64,000 nt of DNA. Origin: Siphonodentalium dalli (lineage: Eukaryota > Mollusca > Scaphopoda > Gadilida > Siphonodentaliidae). The first letter of the stretch is position 1. Every line of letters begins with the position of its first letter. The notes under the pieces are model-generated. The model saw nothing but the letters and a program-made list of their open reading frames with translations. It was not told the origin of the DNA and searched no databases. The stretch is from positions 150,116,224 through 150,180,223 of the forward strand of contig CP136066.1 in the NCBI GenBank assembly GCA_032622095.1, read 5' to 3'. A program made the translations under genes and the position numbers. Positions 57,971-64,000 of the stretch are shown here, piece after piece.

Positions 57971-58302
57971 AGGGGTACTGTACACTAAATCTGGCCATTT
58001 ATGGGACCATCTCCTTTTATACTCAACAGAACTCAAATGAATGAATTTAGGCCATGGATGAGTGCAAAATATAATTATTTGCTCTGTGAACAATGCAAAC
58101 AACATGGTAATTATAATGAAAATGAATTTATGACTGGAGTCATTTTCATTATAATTACCATGTTGTTTGCATCATTCATAGAGCACATAAGTGTATTTTG
58201 CACTCATCCATGACTCAAATTCATTCATTTGTTTTGCATATATTTTAATGAGTATAAAAGGAGATGGTCCCATAAATGGTGGGTTTTAGGGTACAGTCCC
58301 CT
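57971..58302. mobile_element. TTAA MITE, 332 bp, foldback-like interior
   Basis: Ends AGGGGTACTGTACACTAAA and GGGTACAGTCCCCT; TTAA on the right and mutated TAAA on the left. The two halves are inverted copies: 'gggaccatctccttttata' faces 'tataaaaggagatggtccc'. Confidence 0.82.
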
Positions 58303-58890
58303 TTAAGATTATATGAGTCTCCCAAATGACCAATTATAGATATTCAATACATTGCAACAAATAATGTTCATCATACCCCACTGAGACAAGAATTATAAGC
58401 TGATTTATCACACTTACTTGCTGCTTCAGATCCATAAATTTGGTAGAAACAATCTACATGTCTAATGAAAATTAAAATTGTGAAGCAACTTATAAACTTT
58501 AGAACAAAGTCCCAGTGATGTTCTTCTATTACAAAACTGTGTTATAACATACATGAAATTCCAGGTCATTATAATGCATACATGTATGTATTCCATCTAT
58601 CTTGTTGATCATGTAGATACATACATGTATTGTAGTACCAGTATCTCTGTTCATCAATGAACATCTTGTTTACACAAGCCTTGAAATAGTGTGTCTGTTA
58701 TCTGCACAATGAGGTCCTCAGAAGGTGAATTTAGTGATGCTATCCTGCATGGCGGGCTAGCGTTACCAAATTCACCCTATAACCTCATTCTGCTGAGGCC
58801 TCAACTGCCATGGCAGACCTAGGATCAGATTGAAGTTCCCCAGTTGAAGTTGGTGATGTTCACCCATTAGTCACCTCGGCTATGCATTAA

Positions 58891-61875
58891 ATGGGAACTG
58901 TTAAATGTTTATCATTTCAATGTTATATCGCTAGTTTGGTGTGAATACGGTTCAAATATAACATCCAATAAAAAATTAGATATAATTTTATCGATAAACG
59001 TGTTTTTAGCGACTTTTAAAAATCGATTATTATTTCTTAGCTGATTTTGCTCGAGTCACGTGACCGCAAAACCCGTGACGTCAAAGTGGGAATTGCCCCT
59101 GCAGACGAACTGTTTACGAAAAATGGCTTCTGCACACAGTATTTCCGCGTCTGAAAGTGACTCTGATCACGAAAATGACGACGAGTTACGTGTTGCGGAG
59201 GATACTGCATCTATGGCAGATACTGAAGATGCATTTGATGGCTTGCGTTTGAATATTGGCCCATTTTACACGAACCAGCCGATGAAGATAGCAAGGACAG
59301 CGAGACTTAAAATTTAAATTCACCAAGTCACACTCACAGTGTCAACAATCATTGAATCGATCAAATTATCAATGTCATTCATTGTTGACGACGATTGTCA
59401 TGATAATTGATTGTTATTCTACAAATGAATAATCTACATCTAACTCTAAAAAAAAAATTCGAAGAAGACCAGCTGAGAAGACAAGGAAAATAAAGCAACC
59501 AAATTTGAGGACTGCATCACTACCACTGTACCAATACCAGTACTCGCAGTAGTCAGTACTGCAGTAGGCTAGTCCAAAATTGACTATATCTTTAGTATCC
59601 CGTAGATTTTCGACCACCAGTAGGCCTATTCACTGTCAGTGTGAGTGTTAGTACTGTTACTGTCCTCAATGTGGCAGGGAGTGTCTGTCAAAATCTGGTG
59701 GAGAACTTAGGAGGTGTTCAACAAGTGCTAACAGCACCATCAGAGAATCGTTCAATTACTGCGTACTAGCACTGTACATTACTCATTACGATGACTTCTT
59801 AAAAACAACCATTGAGTGGAACCGCCTTGAACGGTCAGTTGTTGATTCTGGAGAATGGAGATCGGTAACACTGAATGTCTGAAGGATTTATAATTATATT
59901 AAATATGGATTCTAAGTTCTAGACGCTTCATACCAGTGTCGTTGGATTATCAATGGATAGGATTCTGAACATTGCCAGAGTAGAAATTGAGTACACCTGA
60001 AGTCGAACAGAACAGATGTCATATCAACTTTCACGTTGCATTATATATATTGTGACCATATAAATGATATACAACTATAGTGACTTCTTCAAATGGTCAG
60101 TTGAAAATAACTGCAGTTTTTGCTGTTTTTGGGGGGGGGGGGGTACCCATACCGAAGAAAACAGTTTTTTCCACCCTGTGTCTGCAGTTTTTTTTCCGCC
60201 CCCCCCCCCCCCCCCCCCCCCCAGTAACCAGTCAACAATAGTAAACAATTGCCCAAAACCTGTTATTTATCAACACAGGTGGGTTCCTCGACTCGAATCA
60301 AATATGTTTACACCCGAAGCCAAGGAAATAGTAATATGCAAGCGTTAATTCGGATTATGTATCTTTAACTTTGTTGCCACAATTTCAATTTGTTAATTTT
60401 TTTTCGCAAAAAAAGAAAGTAATATGTTTACATGTAATTGTCGGGTGTCATCATCACGTAACTTTAAATCGTAAACATGTTCGCTTTCATTAAGTTAACA
60501 AAATTTAAATAATTTTTCACATGGTACGCTGCATATGCATGACCAGTTACCATTTGTGGGAACCAACGAAACATACAAATGTATATGGTGTGAAATGACA
60601 AAAAATATGGTACGAAACAATCAACTGTGTGGTTCAAATTAAGGTTATATATAAATTTCTTAGGAAACATCGTTTGAGCCATCCAACGAACCTGGGTGAA
60701 TCACCGAGTGATCTATAATAGCCCGGAAGTGCTTAAATAGACCGATCGGTCTTCCGCAGTCAGCATGCATCTGGTAAGAGGGGAGTCAATCTAAACTGTT
60801 CTATAATTATCTTTCAACCAATACTAGTACTTGCAAACAATAACAATTATTCTGATTTCTTTTGAAACAAACAGAATAATTATTTACTGAGAATATTCAA
60901 TATAAACATCTACAAATTCTTAAACAATGTTCAAGAAATTTAGAGGTCTCCCCTCTTACAATACAACAGTGAGCAATGTGCCAGGAAGACCGATCAATGA
61001 ATCTATTTTAACTCGATCAGGCTATTATTGTATATCGGTTGTTCACCTACACTTGTCCAACTGATTTTGGAGAATATATACAAGCGAAATGGTTAAAAAA
61101 AATATTTATTAATTATAATAAATAATCATCAAATTGGAAGAGTTCAGCATCAGCTCCTTGCTGGCATTGTTGAATACGGCCCACGTCGGATTACCATCGG
61201 AAAAAACATCGAAAATAGGTGATTTACTTCCCAAATTGCCATCGTAGTTTTAGAATCTTTTTCCACCAAGAATGTGTTGAAAACTGCAGACAACTGTTCT
61301 ATGCACATTACAGTCCAATAATTTTGATTCTTGGTTGATAAACTTTCCTCTAAAACATAAATCTGTCAATAAAAGTGTCAATTTGTTTCAATTGCGAAAC
61401 GTCAACCTCCACTGTGACTGTCCAGAATCGAAAATCCAATTCACAATATTCATAGAAAATTCTCAAAACAGCGTCCAACGTATAGTCCAAGCACAACTCC
61501 GTGATATTATATGATTACACACTTCAGTCATCAAAACTTTCTAAATGTCCAAATTGTTGAAAATAGTAGATTTGTATCGTAAGTCGCCATTAACAAAACA
61601 AATGAGAAAACACGTGGACATGTTTACGTCTTATTCCATCATCCGAAAAAAAGTTGCGTTCCCACATTAACGTCACACTTCTTTGTGCACATAAAACTGG
61701 CGAGTGGCTTAGTTTTTCCTTATTATTTTCGACGTCAAAAAGGCATTAAAATCTCGATTTTTACGCTATAAGTTGGTGTTTTCGAATATGATTCGTTTTT
61801 AGTAACCTTAATTCTACATTATGACACTGGTATAGTTTATTTTACTGAACGAAAAGTTTTATTAACAGTTCCCTT
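58891..61875. mobile_element. 2985-bp TTAA-flanked element with internal promoter-like palindromes
   Basis: Terminal inverted repeats ATGGGAACTGTTAA (left) and, read inward from the right, AAGGGAACTGTTAA, flanked by TTAA at 58887-58890 and 61876-61879. Inside are the palindromes TCACGTGA (59056-59063) and TGACGTCA (59076-59083), then an ATG frame at 59123, and opposed G and C tracts at 60130-60222. No transposase recognised. The ends resemble the AGGGGTACTGTACAC MITEs loosely (A-GGG-ACTGT), which suggests use of the same class of transposase. Confidence 0.78.
59123..59317 (+). pseudogene. Acidic N-terminal ORF remnant in the TTAA element
   Basis: 64 codons: MASAHSISASESDSDHENDD, then ELRVAEDTASMADTEDAF. 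Near IGP the other frame continues as HEPADEDSKDSE, so one base seems lost. A serine/acidic start followed by xxEPxxEDSDSE is typical of invertebrate proteins with a P2X7-like C-terminal domain, a family often multicopy and mobile. Downstream (59650-59900) a CYCPQCGRECL segment and CVLALYITHYDDF could be the cysteine-rich remainder. Identification is tentative. Confidence 0.4.
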
Positions 61876-62281
61876 TTAACTTCTGCAAATTAGGGGGATA
61901 TAGAAACTGAACAGAAGGGTAAAAGTACATATAACTAAAAACAATATTAATTTGAGACTATAGATACTTTCCAAAAGATGGAGGGTGAATTTAGTGATGC
62001 TAGCCTGTTGTGTCGGGTAGTATCACTAAATTCACCCTCTGTGGACATCATTCTGCAAATGACAGACATACTATTTCAAGGCTTGTGTTTACATATCAAA
62101 TTATTACTTCATGGTTTATCCACTGTGGTATATGGCTTCTTGTGGATCTGTTGGGTTAGATTCATAGATTGACATAATATCATAGGCTACATAAGGATAA
62201 TAATAAAACTGTATGTTATTGTTATTTACCCAGTATACATATATGTGGCATATGTGTGAGGTACTGTGTATATTCCTTATT

Positions 62282-63740
62282 AGCTCAACTTTACTTTGTA
62301 AAGTTTGAGCTATTGCCATGGCTTTGTCATCCGTGTGTGTGTGTGCATGTGTGCGTGATTCGTCAACAATACGGGCTACAGGTCGTACCTTTGGTCGGAT
62401 CATTATGAAATTTGACATAGCTGTTGACATCAACATTTAGACCGGAACGATTCATTTTGGGGTCATTCGGAAAAAAAAACATGGCCGCCAGTGGCCATCT
62501 TGGATTTCAATATTCAATCCATTAGCACGGGCTACAGGTCGTACTGTTCGTCTGATCATCATGAAATTTGTCACGGTTGTTAATATTGACATGTAGATGG
62601 GAACGAGTAATTTTGGGGTCATTTGGCAAAAAAAGATGGCCGCCGGCAGCCATCTTAGATTTTACTCTTTGCATGACTAAATTCTTTGGCACTGCCTACA
62701 GGTCATACCTTTGGTCGGATCATCATAAAATTTGTCATGGATGTTAACAATGACATGTAGATGGGAACAAGTTATTTTGGGGTCAATCGGCAAAAAACAT
62801 GGTAGCCAGCAGCCATCTTGGATTTTACTCTTTGTATGACTAAATCCTTTAGCACGGGCTACAGGTCATACCTTTAATCTGATCATCATGAAATTTGTCA
62901 TGGCTGTTTAAATTGGAATGTAGATGGGAACAAGTCATTTTGAGTTCATTCGGACAAAAAACATGGCTGCCAGTGGCCATCTTGGATTTCAAAATTCAAT
63001 CCATTAGCACGGGCTACAGGTCGTACTGTTCGTCTGATCGTCAAGAAATTTGTCATGGGTGTTAATATTGACATGTAGATGGGAACAAGTAATTTTGGGG
63101 TCGTTCGGCAAAAAAACATGGCCACTGACAGCCATCTTGGATTTTACTCTTTGCATGACTAAATCCTTTCACACGGGCTACAGGTCGTACCTTTGATCAG
63201 ATCATCATGAAATTTATCATGGATGTTAAATATGACATGTAGATGGGAAAGTGTCATTTTCAGGTCATTCGGCCATCAGCCAGCAGCCATCTTGGATTTT
63301 ACTCTTTGCATGACTAAATCCTTTGGCACAGGCTACTGGTCGCACCTTTTGTCAGATCATTGTGAAATTTGTCATGGATGCTGACATTGACATGTAGATG
63401 AGAACAAGTCATTTTTAGGTTATTCGGCCAAAATCATGGCCGCCAGCAGCCATCTTGGATTTTACTCTTTGCATGACTAAATCCTTTGGCATGGGCTACA
63501 GGTCACCTTTAGTCGGATCATCATGAAATTTGTCATGGCTGTTAACATTGGGATGTAGATAGGAACGAGTCATTTTAGGTTCATTTGGTCTTAAACGTGT
63601 CCACTGGCAGCCATCTTGGATTTTACTCTTTGCATGACTAAATCCTTTGGCACACCCTACAGTCCACTTCCCTCATCTGATCATCTCCAGACTTCATATT
63701 AATCTTGATATTGATCTTACTAGATGGAAGCTATCAAATG
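62282..63740. mobile_element. Pearl-like element, diverged copy
   Basis: Starts AGCTCAACTTTACTTTGTAA with its hairpin, then GTGTGTGTGTGCATGTG, then about eight monomers more diverged than those of the first two arrays. No CCTAAGTTGAGCTACAG arm at its right, where it gives way to the next element. Confidence 0.82.
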
Positions 63741-63745
63741 TTTTT

Positions 63746-64000
63746 AGCTCAACTTTACTTTGTAAAGTTTGAGCTATTGCCATGGCATGGTATCCGTCGT
63801 GCGTGTGTGTGCATGTGTGTGTGTGCGTGATTCGTCAACAATTTCCTTTAGCACGGGCTACAGTTCGTACCTTTGGTCCGATTAGTATGAAATTTGTCAT
63901 GGATGTTGACATTGACATGTAGATGGGAACGAGTCATTTTGGGGTCATTCGGAAAAAAAACATGGCCGCCAGTGGCCATCATGGGTTTCAAAATTCAATC
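63746..64000. mobile_element. Pearl-like element, start only (runs off window)
   Basis: TTTTAGCTCAACTTTACTTT, hairpin, GTGTGTGTGCATGTG tract and the first monomer, then the window ends. It lies directly after the previous element in the same direction. Confidence 0.82.

Larger units (their letters stand above)
58679..62100. mobile_element. CAGAATGAGG-family MITE split by a 3-kb TTAA element
   Basis: Left part 58679-58890 and right part 61876-62100 together make one family member (GTGTGTCTG-type left end, CAGACATACTATTTCAAGG right end). The break falls at the TTAA of the middle segment that is uninterrupted at 14130-14167. Confidence 0.78.

Noticed and set aside
60064-60348. Open frame with poly-Pro and poly-Gly stretches
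   Set aside because: The stretches come from the G and C homopolymer tracts at 60130-60222; not a real protein.
54021-64000. Further SCYL1 exons
   Set aside because: No segment encoding the expected RHPNIL/pseudokinase continuation was found on the plus strand.

Overview
The window is AT-rich animal genomic DNA with intron-split genes, dense transposon remnants and no prokaryotic gene organisation. The repeat types point to a lophotrochozoan invertebrate, most likely a mollusc. These include arrays of ~160-bp monomers closed by short inverted arms (resembling the 'pearl' elements of bivalves), mollusc-style CGGACGGACGG-bearing tandem blocks, TTAA-flanked MITEs and BED-finger hAT elements. 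The species cannot be named from this sequence alone.

Two conserved genes anchor the window. BPNT1 (3'(2'),5'-bisphosphate nucleotidase 1) is complete on the minus strand. Its seven coding exons lie between 44912 (ATG) and 14554 (stop), all junctions have GT-AG borders and matching phase, and the spliced CDS is 954 nt (317 aa). SCYL1 (N-terminal kinase-like protein) starts head-to-head on the plus strand at 45253. Its first two coding exons (45253-45366 and 53961-54020) are present and the rest is not visible here. Only 340 bp separate the two start codons, and that gap looks like a bidirectional promoter with a CRE-like half-site pair, an ETS-like site and short inverted repeats.

Layout: 1-3792 pearl-like satellite array with a recent 1.3-kb higher-order duplication; 3793-14553 intergenic DNA with small MITEs downstream of BPNT1; 14554-44912 BPNT1, whose introns hold nearly all the mobile DNA; 44913-45252 shared promoter; 45253 to at least 54020 SCYL1, with a second pearl array, a hAT element and retrotransposon fragments in intron 1; 54021-64000 further repeats, including a 3-kb TTAA-flanked element and two more pearl elements, the last running off the edge.

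The most informative part is the nested mobile DNA, whose boundaries can be fixed to the base. Three ~1.1-kb hAT-type elements share ends and each has a perfect 8-bp target duplication; one keeps an open BED zinc-finger reading frame. A Helitron-like element with 122-bp internal repeats carries one of these hAT copies. A ~0.96-kb foldback carries a TTAA MITE, and its intact opposite arm preserves the empty site. A 1.1-kb hAT-type element sits inside a palindromic MITE. A palindromic insert with a hammerhead-like core sits inside a dead reverse transcriptase with a 14-bp duplication. No prokaryotic defence system, CRISPR array or metabolic gene cluster is present.
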